Assembly (NCBI GenBank): GCA_040218145.1 | Contig: JAVJQK010000028.1 | Location: forward strand, 1-64,000 | DNA: 64,000 bases | Source of the DNA: Sandaracinaceae bacterium | GTDB taxonomy: Bacteria; Myxococcota_A; Polyangia; Polyangiales; Sandaracinaceae | Direction: 5' to 3' | Shown here: one piece after another, positions 41,273 through 49,564 of the stretch | Layout of the letters: each line of letters begins with the position of its first letter | How positions within the stretch are numbered: position 1 is the stretch's first letter | Notes under the pieces: generated by a model | Databases searched by the model: none | The model's input: the letters and a program-made list of their open reading frames with translations, nothing else | Told to the model about the DNA's origin: nothing | Position numbers and translations under genes: made by a program

Positions 41273-42595
41273 GTGCCTCTCCGCCTTGCTTTGCCGCCGG
41301 TCCTCGCGTCGCTGCTGGTCCTCACCGGCGCATGCGATCATCGAACGACCATCCCGATGCGGAGCGACGCGGGCCGTGACGCCTCGATGGACGCGGCGCC
41401 GATGGACGCGACGCCGCCGCCGACCGACGCGCCGCCGCCCGTGTTCGACACGGGACCCCTCGACCCCGACGCGGCGTGCAGCTCGGCCACCACGCGGGCC
41501 GAGGTCGAGCGGCTGCCGGTCGACATCATCTGGATGGTGGACAACTCCTCGAGCATGCAGCCGGCCATCGAGGAGGTGCAGCGCGGCTTGAACGACTTCG
41601 CGGCCCTCATCGGCGCGCGAGACCTCGACTACCGCGTGATCATGCTCAGCCTCCGTGGCCAGGGGGAGACGACCGTGGGGGGCTCGCGCCGCTATCAGGT
41701 CTGCATCCCCCCGCCGCTCTCGGGGGACACGAGCTGCGCCGACGGGGCGCGCTTCTTCCAGGTCAGCCTGGACGTGCGCAGCACGCAGCCGCTCGAGCAG
41801 TTTCTCGGCTCCCTCGGGCAGACCGACGGCTACACGTCGAGCGATGACCGCGGCAGCGAGCCCTGGCAGCACCTCCTGCGCCCCGAGGCCACCAAGACGA
41901 TCGTCGTCGTCACGGACGACAACGCGCGCATGGTGGTGCGCAGCGGTGGCGGCTTCGCGCCCGGCCCGGGCGGCGGGCGCAGCGAAGGCGACCCGGTCGC
42001 CACCGCGGAGTGGTTCGAGACCTTCGTCGGCGGCAGCAACCCGTTCAGCTCGCGCACGCTGCCGGAGGGCATCTTGCACCCGCGCTGGAGCGGCGCCTTC
42101 GACGGCTACACCTTCGCCGCGCTCTACGGCTGGGGCTCCGAGACCGACGACACGATCCGCTGCAACTACGCCGCGGGCGGCTCCCCACCCGCGAGCGGCC
42201 GGACCTACACGGAGCTCGTCCGGCGAACGGGTGGGGTCCGGGCGCAGATCTGCGCCGGTCCCGCCGCCTGGGGCCCGTTCTTCGACGGCGTCGCGAGCGC
42301 GGTCGAGCGGTCCAGCCGCATCGACTGCCAGATCCCGATCCCCGAGCCGCCGATGGGGATGTTCTTCGAGCGCGACCGCATCAACGTCTTCCTCGACGAT
42401 GGCAGCGGCAGCGCGCGCCTGGGCAAGGTGCCGGGCGTGGCCGACTGCGACGCGCGCGGAGGCTGGTACTACGACGACGAGGACGCGCCCAGCGCGGTCA
42501 TCCTCTGTCCGGACTCCTGCGCGTCCGTGCAGCCGAGCGCGGGAACCACCACCTCGGTGGATGTCCAGTTCGGCTGCCAGACCGTCCCAATTTGA
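41273..42595 (+). CDS. VWA-domain lipoprotein
   Basis: The 440-residue protein starts at GTG with a lipobox (LLVLTGAC), a Pro/Ala/Asp linker (about 25-70) and a VWA-like domain from about 80. Its MIDAS-like motif is DNSSSM within IIWMVDNSSSMQPAIEEVQR, and TIVVVTDDNAR forms a further strand. Cys residues are conserved near the C-terminus (CPDSCASV). It resembles myxobacterial surface adhesion proteins of this class. The short spacing and direction suggest it may be expressed with the FHA gene 44 bases downstream. Confidence 0.75.
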   Translation: MPLRLALPPVLASLLVLTGACDHRTTIPMRSDAGRDASMDAAPMDATPPPTDAPPPVFDTGPLDPDAACSSATTRAEVERLPVDIIWMVDNSSSMQPAIEEVQRGLNDFAALIGARDLDYRVIMLSLRGQGETTVGGSRRYQVCIPPPLSGDTSCADGARFFQVSLDVRSTQPLEQFLGSLGQTDGYTSSDDRGSEPWQHLLRPEATKTIVVVTDDNARMVVRSGGGFAPGPGGGRSEGDPVATAEWFETFVGGSNPFSSRTLPEGILHPRWSGAFDGYTFAALYGWGSETDDTIRCNYAAGGSPPASGRTYTELVRRTGGVRAQICAGPAAWGPFFDGVASAVERSSRIDCQIPIPEPPMGMFFERDRINVFLDDGSGSARLGKVPGVADCDARGGWYYDDEDAPSAVILCPDSCASVQPSAGTTTSVDVQFGCQTVPI

Positions 42596-42639
42596 GACTC
42601 CTTTCGCGCGCGCCGAAAACCGATCTATGGTTTGCACGC

Positions 42640-43242
42640 GTGTCGAGTGATCTGCAGTTCCCCACGCTGGACGCCCTGGCGGCGCGTCTCGTCGAGGAAG
42701 GCGCGGAGACCCTCCGCTTCGAGATCGACGCCCCGGTGCTGGTGCGTCGCCCCGACCCGCGGGAGGTCGTGGAGGACACGCGCTCGTTCCACACCCGGGG
42801 CGCGGCGAGCGTCTCGCTGGTGGAGGAGGCCCTGCGCCGCTCGAGCCGCCAGGCTGGTACGGGCATCTCGGCCCCGCGCGAGGGGGAGGGCATCGACGAG
42901 GTGCGCGTCGGCGCGGTGGTCTTCCTCCGCAAGCGCGCCGGCGCGACGACCTTCCAGGAGCGCATCGGCATCGGTCGCACGGCGAACATGGACGCGTGCA
43001 TCCCGCTGCCGCGCATCTCCAAGTATCATGCCTTCTTGACGGAGTCGGACGGCGGATACGAGCTCGCCGACGCGCGCTCCACCTTCGGCACCGAGGTCGA
43101 CGGGGTGAAGCTGGAGCCGCTGGTCGCGGTCCCGGTGGAAGACGGCGCGAACCTCATGCTGGGCCCCTACGCCTTCCGCTTCCACACGATCGGGGGCCTG
43201 ATCGCGCACCTCGAGCGCATGAACCGCGTGCGCCAGGGCTGA
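42640..43242 (+). CDS. FHA-like domain protein
   Basis: The 200-residue protein has an uncharacterised N-terminal half and a C-terminal FHA-like domain (about 100-190). GIGRTANMDACIPL and RISKYHAFLTE correspond to the GR and S-x-x-H positions, ARSTFGTEVDGVK to the NG region (the Asn is replaced). The GTG at 42640 directly follows the VWA lipoprotein; no Shine-Dalgarno visible. No membrane segment. Probably a phospho-peptide reader. Confidence 0.7.
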   Translation: MSSDLQFPTLDALAARLVEEGAETLRFEIDAPVLVRRPDPREVVEDTRSFHTRGAASVSLVEEALRRSSRQAGTGISAPREGEGIDEVRVGAVVFLRKRAGATTFQERIGIGRTANMDACIPLPRISKYHAFLTESDGGYELADARSTFGTEVDGVKLEPLVAVPVEDGANLMLGPYAFRFHTIGGLIAHLERMNRVRQG

Positions 43243-43289
43243 GGCGCGCGGGGTTGCCCCCGCCGCTCGAAGGCGCCACATGACGGGTC

Positions 43290-44327
43290 GTGCTGGAGAA
43301 CCTCCTGCGTCCGTGGATCGTCGCCCGCCTGCTCAGCGGCGGGGCCGTCGCGCTCCTGGCGCTCTTCGGCGCCTGGGTCGCGTGGAGGGTGCTGAAGCGC
43401 TGGCGGATCGGGGCGAGCACGGAGGGGCAGCTGGCCCTCGAGCGTCGCGCGGAGCTGGTGGCGGCGGTGGTGCAGGTCGCGCTCGTCTTCGCGGCCGCCA
43501 ACCTGGCCCTGACCGTGCTGACCGCCGACCGGCTCACCCACTCCATCCGGGGCGCGATGTGCGCGTGGGGGGTCTTCGACGCGAGCCCCTACGGCTTCCT
43601 CGCCCTGGCCACGAGCGCGCTCGGCGCGGCGCTCTGCGCGCTGTGGGTGGTGCTCCACCGCCTGGACCTGAAGCTCGCCAAGCCCGTCCTGACCCGCCGC
43701 AAGTTCGCGGCGCTCTTCGGCCTCGCGCCCGTGCTCGTGCTCGACCTCTACGTGACGGCGCGCTGGGCGCTGGACCTCGACATGGAGGTGGTGGCGACGT
43801 GCTGCTCGCTCGGCCTCGACGACGCGCTCGGCGGCACGCAGGGCGCGGGCGGCGGGCCGCGGGAGCTCGCGGCGTGGATCGCGCTCGGCACCGGGGTGGG
43901 GGCGGTCCTCGCCTCCGCCTTCTCGTGGCGCCGGCCCGGCCGCTTCGCCGGGTGGCTCGCGGCCGGCTTCAGCGTCGCGGCGGCGGGCGCGGCCGTCCCC
44001 GCCATCCTGTGGTTCGTGGCGCCTCACGCGTACGAGACGCCGCACCATCTCTGCCCGTTCTGTCTGCTGCACGCGGACGTGGGCGGCATCGGCTGGCCGC
44101 TCTTCGGCGCGCTCTTCGGGGCGGCCCTCTGCGGCGCGGCCACGGGGCTCGTGCAGTCCCAGGGCGCGGCGAGTGCGCGCGGCGACGGAGCCGCGGTGGA
44201 CGCGCTCTCCAGGCGGCTCAGCGGCTGGGCCGCGATGGGGTGGCTCACCGTGCTGCTGCTCGGCGCCTGGCCCGTCGCCCGATACGCGTGGATCACGGGC
44301 GGCGCTTCGCTCTTCGGAGGCACGTGA
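43290..44327 (+). CDS. Multi-pass membrane protein with CPFC motif
   Basis: The 345-residue protein has about six hydrophobic segments (for example GGAVALLALFGAWVAW, AAVVQVALVFAAANLALTVL and VPAILWFVAPHAYE). TPHHLCPFCLLHADVGG holds the two Cys that could be redox active or bind metal. Other Cys occur in MCAWGVFDASPYG and ATCCSLGLDD. The GTG start is assigned from the helix. Its stop overlaps the NosL-like gene by one base (TGATG), so the two are a unit. Function unknown; electron or thiol transfer is possible. Confidence 0.65.
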   Translation: MLENLLRPWIVARLLSGGAVALLALFGAWVAWRVLKRWRIGASTEGQLALERRAELVAAVVQVALVFAAANLALTVLTADRLTHSIRGAMCAWGVFDASPYGFLALATSALGAALCALWVVLHRLDLKLAKPVLTRRKFAALFGLAPVLVLDLYVTARWALDLDMEVVATCCSLGLDDALGGTQGAGGGPRELAAWIALGTGVGAVLASAFSWRRPGRFAGWLAAGFSVAAAGAAVPAILWFVAPHAYETPHHLCPFCLLHADVGGIGWPLFGALFGAALCGAATGLVQSQGAASARGDGAAVDALSRRLSGWAAMGWLTVLLLGAWPVARYAWITGGASLFGGT

Positions 44328-44761
44328 TGCGTTCGGTCTGTCTGGCTCTCTCGCTGGTCGTCTCTGCCTTCGCATTCGCGGCGTGCGGCGACGACGACGT
44401 GGACGAGCGGGTCCGCTGCGCGACCTGCGGCATGGTGGTGCCCGAGGACAGCGGCTGGCGGGCCGGCGGCGAGTCGCTCGCGTTCGACGCCCCCAAGTGC
44501 CTCTTCCGCCGCATCCACCGCGAGGGCCCGGTCGAGGGGGCGTGGGTCATCGAGTACTACAGCCAGGAGCGCGCGCCGGCGGCGGAGCTCTTCTACGTCA
44601 TCGGCTCCGATCTCGAGAGCCCGATGGGGCGCGACCTGGTCCCGGTGCGCGGCCGAGAGGCGGCGGAGCGCCTGCGCGAGGATCACCACGGCGAGGCGGT
44701 GCTCTCCTTCGACGAGGTGAGCGCCGAGATCGTCGAGGCGCTGTTCGCGCCGCGCGCCTGA
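44327..44761 (+). CDS. NosL-like copper-binding lipoprotein
   Basis: The 144-residue protein has a lipobox (AFAFAACG) and CATCGMVVPEDSGW, the CxxCGM motif of NosL copper chaperones, followed by FDAPKCLFRRI and YVIGSDLESPMGRDLVPV, which match the family fold. NosL supplies Cu(I) to nitrous oxide reductase, but no nos genes are in this window, so this is a NosL relative of unknown target. It is co-encoded with the membrane protein upstream. Confidence 0.8.
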   Translation: MRSVCLALSLVVSAFAFAACGDDDVDERVRCATCGMVVPEDSGWRAGGESLAFDAPKCLFRRIHREGPVEGAWVIEYYSQERAPAAELFYVIGSDLESPMGRDLVPVRGREAAERLREDHHGEAVLSFDEVSAEIVEALFAPRA

Positions 44762-44762
44762 C

Positions 44763-45335
44763 TCAGCAAGCGCGCTCGGTATCGTCAGCGCAGAGCGCGT
44801 CGATGAGGGCCCGCGCGGTGTCCTCGAGGCCCCGCAGACCGGCCGCCCGGCCGAGCGCGATGGCCGCGTCCGGCGTCTCGCCGTTCAGGAACGCGCGCAG
44901 CGCCATGATCGCGCCCGCGCGGTTGCCCGAGCCGCAGTGCAGGATCACCGGGCCGTCCGCCTCCGCCAGGAGCGCGTCCACCTCGCGCGCCACGTCCGCG
45001 GTGACGCCGTCCGCGCCCGCCACCGGCACGTGCGCGAAGCGCATGCCCAGCGCCTCGGTCTGTGCCCGCTCCTCCGCGAGCCCGCCTTCGGCCTCGGTCC
45101 GGAGCGAGATCACCATCACCACGCCCGCGTCGGCCGCGGCGCGCAGGTCGGCGCGGCTCGGCGGGCCGCCGGTGATCACGCCGGGCTCGGCCTCGGCCTG
45201 GTTCGGGAGCGCGAGCCGGGTCGGCTCGGAGGTCGGCTCGGAGATTGGCTCGGAGAGAGGTGGTGTGCCCCCACCGCACGCGGAGAGCGCGAAGGCGGAG
45301 ACACAGAAGGCAAACAGGGCGATGCGTCGCGTCAC
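44763..45335 (-). CDS. DSP/BLH-like phosphatase lipoprotein
   Basis: The 190-residue protein has a lipobox (FAFCVSAFALSAC), a Ser/Pro/Glu repeat linker (PISEPTSEPT) and a phosphatase-like fold (about 55-170) with ITGGPPSRADLRAAADAGV and the active loop ILHCGSGNRAGAI. C-x4-R spacing is that of the beta-lactamase-hydrolase-like/DSP3 subclass (TIGR01244-type, usually HCxSGxR). GTG start at 45335 or 45344. Natural substrate unknown; envelope location. Confidence 0.75.
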   Translation of the reverse strand: MTRRIALFAFCVSAFALSACGGGTPPLSEPISEPTSEPTRLALPNQAEAEPGVITGGPPSRADLRAAADAGVVMVISLRTEAEGGLAEERAQTEALGMRFAHVPVAGADGVTADVAREVDALLAEADGPVILHCGSGNRAGAIMALRAFLNGETPDAAIALGRAAGLRGLEDTARALIDALCADDTERAC

Positions 45336-45352
45336 GCCGCCCACGTAGACAC

Positions 45353-45670
45353 TCAGCTCGGCGCGTCGAGGGCCCGGACCGCGTTGGCGAGCATCACGGC
45401 GGCCACCGCGATGAGCACCCCGGTGAGCGCCGTCTGCAGGGTGCCCAACAACATCAGGCCGATGTTGGCCACGCCGCCGTAGTCGATCTCCACGACCCGG
45501 TAGGCGATCATGTTGCAGCACGTCGTGAGGATCTCGAGCGCGCCCGCGCCGATGAGCAGGTAGCCCGCGGTCGGCTTGGCGGCGCGCACCACCGTCGCGC
45601 CCACGCCGAGGTAGGCCACGCCGATGAGGACGGCGAAGAAGGTGTAGAGCCAGGGAATCAGAGCGCTCAC
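45353..45670 (-). CDS. Small membrane protein B
   Basis: This 105-residue protein has three to four hydrophobic helices (WLYTFFAVLIGVAYLGVGA, TAGYLLIGAGALEILTTCC, VANIGLMLLGTLQTALTG, VLIAVAAVMLANAV). It shares with its upstream neighbour the motif PTAGYLL, so the two are related. GTG start overlaps the neighbour stop (GTGA). Family unknown. Confidence 0.6.
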   Translation of the reverse strand: MSALIPWLYTFFAVLIGVAYLGVGATVVRAAKPTAGYLLIGAGALEILTTCCNMIAYRVVEIDYGGVANIGLMLLGTLQTALTGVLIAVAAVMLANAVRALDAPS

Positions 45671-46017
45671 GCCGGGCCTCCCGTCTCCATGAGCCGCGTC
45701 TGCAGATGGCGCGCGAGCAGCACCAGCCCCGCCAGCAGGAGACCGGTGGAGAGCAGCCAGGCGAAGAGCCCGAGCAAGCTCGGCAGCGAGCCGAGCGTGT
45801 CGAGCAGCTCGTATTGCTCCGCCTGCATCAGCGCGCCGGGGAGGCTGCTGCAGCAGAAGAAGCCCCACCGCACCAGCCCGCCGCCCGCGAGGAGATAGCC
45901 CGCGGTCGGGTACGCTTTGCGCACTGGCACGAGCCCCACGACGATGAGCGCGACGGCGGTCAGCCACCCGATGCACCCGTCGAGTGAGCCGAGGCCGCTC
46001 ATGGCTTCCGCTTCCAT
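45667..46017 (-). CDS. Small membrane protein A
   Basis: This 116-residue protein has helices at WLTAVALIVVGLVPV, PTAGYLLAGGGLVRWGFFCC and LLGLFAWLLSTGLLLAGLVL. Cys pairs (FFCCSS here, ILTTCC in the next gene) and PTAGYLL occur at equivalent positions in both, so they look like diverged duplicates acting together. ATG at 46017; 46002 is also possible. Confidence 0.6.
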   Translation of the reverse strand: MEAEAMSGLGSLDGCIGWLTAVALIVVGLVPVRKAYPTAGYLLAGGGLVRWGFFCCSSLPGALMQAEQYELLDTLGSLPSLLGLFAWLLSTGLLLAGLVLLARHLQTRLMETGGPA

Positions 46018-46129
46018 GGGGCGCACGGTATCAGCTCCAATGCGCGTCGGGGGGGGATTCGCTAGCAGTCCGTCGAAGAGCCTCGCTCCTCGTCTCTCGG
46101 GCGGGACGACCCGTCGCTCGGCCCGTGTC

Positions 46130-46198
46130 TCCTCGAAAATGCTCAAGCATTTCCTCGTCGCCCCGAACCGAGAACCGGGCCGTCGCGCTCCGAGATCC
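46130..46198. repeat. Intergenic repeat, copy 2
   Basis: Sixty-nine bases aligning without gaps to 41-109, with the palindrome AAATGCT-CA-AGCATTT (46137-46152). It lies in the 207-base gap between small membrane protein A and the gene ending at 46225. Confidence 0.65.
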
Positions 46199-46224
46199 TT
46201 CGGGCTCGGTACTTCAACGGCCTG

Positions 46225-46719
46225 CTACCCGTCGAAGAGGCGCCGCTCGAGCGCGCGCGCGTCGTCGCCTGTGACGTGGGCGAGCACGGCCCGAGCCATG
46301 CGGCCGTCGTGGGGAGCGAGGAGGGCGGGGAGGGCCGCCTCGAGCTGCGCGAGGCTCGGCTCGAAGCCGGTCCCCGCGTGATGGTCGCGCAACCAGCGGC
46401 GCGCGGCGTCGAGGTCGCGGCTCCTGCGCATCGCGCGCTTGAGCCGGAGCATCGCACGCATCCATCCGTGAAACGCCGCGAGCGGGGGAGCCCAGTCGGG
46501 GACCGGCCCGCCCTCTCGCGCCGCCTCGAGCGCGCCGATCCGCGCTTCGATGACCCGCATCGGCAGCCGATCGATCTCGCGCAGCGCGCCCGGGAACTCC
46601 GTCGCGAGCGCGCGCATCTCCGTCGGCGCCGCGTCGTCCCCGCCGCGCGCGTGGGCCTCGCGCATCGCGCGCATCCGCCGGTACTTGTCCAGCAGCGCGT
46701 CGAGGATCTCGGAGTGCAC
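46225..46719 (-). CDS. Hypothetical helical protein (164 aa)
   Basis: The protein is all-helical and very Arg/Ala-rich with no membrane segment (LLDKYRRMRAMREAHARGG, WAPPLAAFHGWMRAMLRLKR). It has no recognised catalytic motif. The GTG at 46719 gives a compact protein; a longer in-frame start at 46818 would overlap the divergent cyclase start. No family assigned. Confidence 0.6.
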   Translation of the reverse strand: MHSEILDALLDKYRRMRAMREAHARGGDDAAPTEMRALATEFPGALREIDRLPMRVIEARIGALEAAREGGPVPDWAPPLAAFHGWMRAMLRLKRAMRRSRDLDAARRWLRDHHAGTGFEPSLAQLEAALPALLAPHDGRMARAVLAHVTGDDARALERRLFDG

Positions 46720-46771
46720 GCCGAAACCGTAGCTGGTAGGCCCCGACGCAGCACACCGAAGGAGGCGCACC

Positions 46772-47425
46772 ATGACGCTGGTCGACCTGAGCCACGTGAT
46801 CGAAGCCGGCATGACCACGTACCCGGGCCTGCCCGGCCCGATCCTCTGTGACTTCCTGAGCCGCGAGGCGTCGCGCGCGCTCTACGACCCGGGCACGAGC
46901 TTCCACATCGGCAAGATCGAGCTGGTGGCGAACACCGGCACGTACGTGGACGCCCCGTTCCACCGCTACGAGGACGGCGTCGACGTAGCCGGGCTCCCGC
47001 TGACGAGCCTCGCCGACCTCGACACGGTGGTCGTGCGCGCGCCGCACGCGGACGGCCGCCGCGTCGACGTCGACGCCCTGCGTGGCCTAGACGTGAGGGG
47101 CCGCGCGGTGCTGGTCCACACCGGGTTCGCGGCGCGCTGGCGCACCCCCGCCTACCTCGAGGGGCACTCCTTCCTCACCGAGGCGGCGGCGCTGCATCTC
47201 CGCGACGAGGGCGCCGCGCTCGTGGGCATCGACTCCCTCAACATCGACGACACGCGCGGCGGCGCGCGCCCCGTGCACAGCGCCCTGCTGGGGGCCGGCA
47301 TCCCCGTCTGCGAGCACCTCACCGGCCTCGAGCAGCTCCCCGACGCGGGGGCGCGCTTCTTCGCCGTCCCGCCGAAGGTCCGCGCCCTCGGCACGTTCCC
47401 CGTCCGCGCGTTCGCGCTGACATGA
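46772..47425 (+). CDS. Cyclase/KynB-like metal hydrolase with altered ligands
   Basis: The 217-residue protein has the swivelling beta fold of the kynurenine formamidase/cyclase family: MTLVDLSHVIEAGMTTYPGLPGP, TGTYVDAPFHRYEDG, LVHTGFAARW and LVGIDSLNIDD. The classic HxxTHxD zinc motif reads NTGTYVD, so the first two His are Asn and Tyr, while Asp and the downstream His remain. This is a recognised-looking subgroup, so a different metal site or an altered function is possible. The ATG follows AAGGAGG perfectly. Confidence 0.8.
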   Translation: MTLVDLSHVIEAGMTTYPGLPGPILCDFLSREASRALYDPGTSFHIGKIELVANTGTYVDAPFHRYEDGVDVAGLPLTSLADLDTVVVRAPHADGRRVDVDALRGLDVRGRAVLVHTGFAARWRTPAYLEGHSFLTEAAALHLRDEGAALVGIDSLNIDDTRGGARPVHSALLGAGIPVCEHLTGLEQLPDAGARFFAVPPKVRALGTFPVRAFALT

Positions 47426-47430
47426 CGAGC

Positions 47431-48108
47431 TCAGTCGTCGACGACCGAGCCGTCTCGCATCGAGACGCAGCGGTCCACCCGCGGGTCGTCGGCGAGGCGA
47501 GGGTCGTGGGTGGCGGCGACGATGGTGGTGCCTTCGTCGCGGAGCGAGGCGAGCAGATCCACGATCTCGCGGGCGTTGTCGGTGTCGAGGTGCGCCGTGG
47601 GCTCGTCGAGGAGGAGCACCGGCGGGGACAGCACGAGCGCGCGCACGATCGCGGCCCGCTGGCGCTGGCCTCCGCTGAGGCGCGAGGCGCGCGTGTCGAT
47701 GCGGTCGCCCAGGCCGAAGCGGGTCAGCAGCGCCTCGGCGCGATCCGCCTGCGCCTTCGTCGCGCCGCCGAGCGGGACGAGGGGCAAGAGCAGGTTCTCG
47801 CGCACGCTCATGCCGTCGATGAGGGAGAGATCCTGGAAGACGAACCCGACCTTGGTCCGACGGACCGCGGTGCGGTGGTGATCGCGCAGGTGCGTCAGGG
47901 ACTCGCCGAGCACGTGCACGGCCCCCGAGGTCGGCGTGACCATGCCGCCCATCAGGCCGAGCAGGGTCGTCTTGCCGGAGCCGCTCGGGCCGCGCAGGAC
48001 CCAGAGCGCGCCCTCGGGCACCTCGAGGCGCACGCCCGCGACCGCGTCCACGCGGGTGGCGCCATCCAGATAGCGCTTGCGCACGTCCTCGAGGACGATG
48101 GCGCTCAC
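47431..48108 (-). CDS. ABC ATPase (LolD/MacB type)
   Basis: The 225-residue ATPase has Walker A GPSGSGKTT, LSGGQRQRAAIVRAL and Walker B LLLDEPTAHLD. The Q-loop and ALVLSPPVLLLDEPT pattern are of the LolD/MacB/FtsE group that pair with FtsX-type permeases. Its GTG overlaps the stop of the FtsX permease (GTGA). It is the only ATPase in an operon that also has an MlaE permease. Confidence 0.87.
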   Translation of the reverse strand: MSAIVLEDVRKRYLDGATRVDAVAGVRLEVPEGALWVLRGPSGSGKTTLLGLMGGMVTPTSGAVHVLGESLTHLRDHHRTAVRRTKVGFVFQDLSLIDGMSVRENLLLPLVPLGGATKAQADRAEALLTRFGLGDRIDTRASRLSGGQRQRAAIVRALVLSPPVLLLDEPTAHLDTDNAREIVDLLASLRDEGTTIVAATHDPRLADDPRVDRCVSMRDGSVVDD

Positions 48109-49256
48109 TCGCCACCTCGGAGCGCCTGGTCGGGGTCGATCATCGAGGCGCGCCAGGCGGGCACGACGCTGATCGCCACGAAGGGGATCACCACCGACGC
48201 GAGGAGCGCGAACGCCTGCACCGGATCGAAGGACGGCACGAGGCGCATGGGCGGGCGGAGCGCGCTCCAGCCGAGCAGCGCGTCGAGCAGGCCGGGCGCG
48301 TCGAGCCAGAACACGTAGACGTAGGCGAGCACTCCGCCGAGGGTCGCGCCGAAGACGGCGACGATCGCCGACTCCCACATGCGCGCGGCGAGCACGTCGC
48401 CCGTGCCCCAGCCGACCGCCTTGAGCACCCCGATCTCGCGGCGCTCGTCGCGACCGAGGCCGGTCAGCCGCTCCCAGGCGAGCAGCAGGAAGGCGGCGAG
48501 CGCGGGCAGGAAGAGGAGGGCGAGCAGCCCGCCGCGCGTGTCGAAGGTCAGCTCGTAGGTGCGCTCGAGCAGCCGCGCGTCGAGCACGCGGGCGCCGGGG
48601 ACGAGCGCCCCGATGCGCTCCGTCAGCACGCTCGCCTCGTCCTGCGTGGTCAGGTCGATGGCGAGATCGGTCGCGCTGCCCTCGGGCATGCCCAGCAGCC
48701 GACGGGCGTGGGTGGGCGTGGCCACGATGAGATCCGCGGTCCGGATGGCCGCGTCCTCGCCGAAGACGCCGACCACCTCGCTGAACTGCACCTCGCCCTG
48801 GACGGGGATGCCGATCTCGTCGCCCACCCGCAGACCCAGGAGATCGGCGATGGACGCGCCGACCGTGACCTCTCCGTCCTCGGTGGGGAGGCGACCGTCC
48901 TCGAGCACGTGCGCCTCGGTCGCGCCGACCACGGTCACGTTCGCCTCGAGCGCGACGAAGAAGTAGTAGCCCCAGACGCGCGGGGTCACGCGGCGGACCG
49001 CGGGGAGGGCCGCGATCTCCTCGCTCACGCTCACGTCGATGAGCGCCGGGCGCCCCGCCACGAGGCGCTGCACGGTCAGGTCGGGCATGCCGCCGGTGCC
49101 GCGCGCGTACTCGGCGCGCAGCGCGTCGGTCAGCAGCAGCGCGGCGCCGAAGAGCGCGATCACGAACGCGAGCCCCACCGTGAGCGCGAGGCTCTTGCCG
49201 AGCCGGCGTCGCAAGCCTCCGAGGGCGAAGTCGATCAAGGCGAGCTGACGCTTCAT
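48105..49256 (-). CDS. FtsX/MacB-type permease
   Basis: The 383-residue protein has an N-terminal helix (LALTVGLAFVIALFGAALLL), a large periplasmic domain (about 45-240) and three C-terminal helices (LLALLFLPALAAFLLLAW, IVAVFGATLGGVLAYVYVFW, ALLASVVIPFVAISVVPAW). The cytoplasmic coupling loop RREIGVLKAVGWGTGDV matches the MacB/LolC/FtsX family (usual ...REIGILRALG...). ATG overlaps the small upstream gene (ATGA). It likely moves a lipid, lipoprotein or peptide across the envelope. Confidence 0.87.
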   Translation of the reverse strand: MKRQLALIDFALGGLRRRLGKSLALTVGLAFVIALFGAALLLTDALRAEYARGTGGMPDLTVQRLVAGRPALIDVSVSEEIAALPAVRRVTPRVWGYYFFVALEANVTVVGATEAHVLEDGRLPTEDGEVTVGASIADLLGLRVGDEIGIPVQGEVQFSEVVGVFGEDAAIRTADLIVATPTHARRLLGMPEGSATDLAIDLTTQDEASVLTERIGALVPGARVLDARLLERTYELTFDTRGGLLALLFLPALAAFLLLAWERLTGLGRDERREIGVLKAVGWGTGDVLAARMWESAIVAVFGATLGGVLAYVYVFWLDAPGLLDALLGWSALRPPMRLVPSFDPVQAFALLASVVIPFVAISVVPAWRASMIDPDQALRGGE

Positions 49257-49564
49257 CGCCGCACGATCTCCACCCCGCCGACCCTCAGGATGGCGCGCGG
49301 TGGGCCGATCAAGGCGCCCGCGGGATCGACGTCGGGGGCGCCGGGCAGATCGCTGACCGCCGCGCCAGGCTCGGCCTGAGAGGGGTGACGCAGCCAGCGC
49401 TCCGCGCTGCTCAACACCAGGTCGGGCAGCCCGAGCCGCGCGGCGGCGCGCGTGTCTTCGTCGTGGATCGGCCGTCGCAGCGACGCGTCGACGGCCACCG
49501 CGATCACAGAGAGCGCGAGCGCCACCAGCGCCGCCGCGAGGGCGCGCAGCCGAGGGGACGCCAT
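49253..49564 (-). CDS. Small membrane-anchored protein in transport operon
   Basis: A 103-residue protein with one N-terminal helix (LRALAAALVALALSVIAVAV, possibly a signal anchor) and a short periplasmic-type body. The end VDPAGALIGPPRAILRVGG is unassigned. It overlaps both neighbours (TGATG with MlaE, ATGA with FtsX), so it is tightly coupled; perhaps an accessory subunit bridging the two permeases (inference). Confidence 0.65.
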   Translation of the reverse strand: MASPRLRALAAALVALALSVIAVAVDASLRRPIHDEDTRAAARLGLPDLVLSSAERWLRHPSQAEPGAAVSDLPGAPDVDPAGALIGPPRAILRVGGVEIVRR

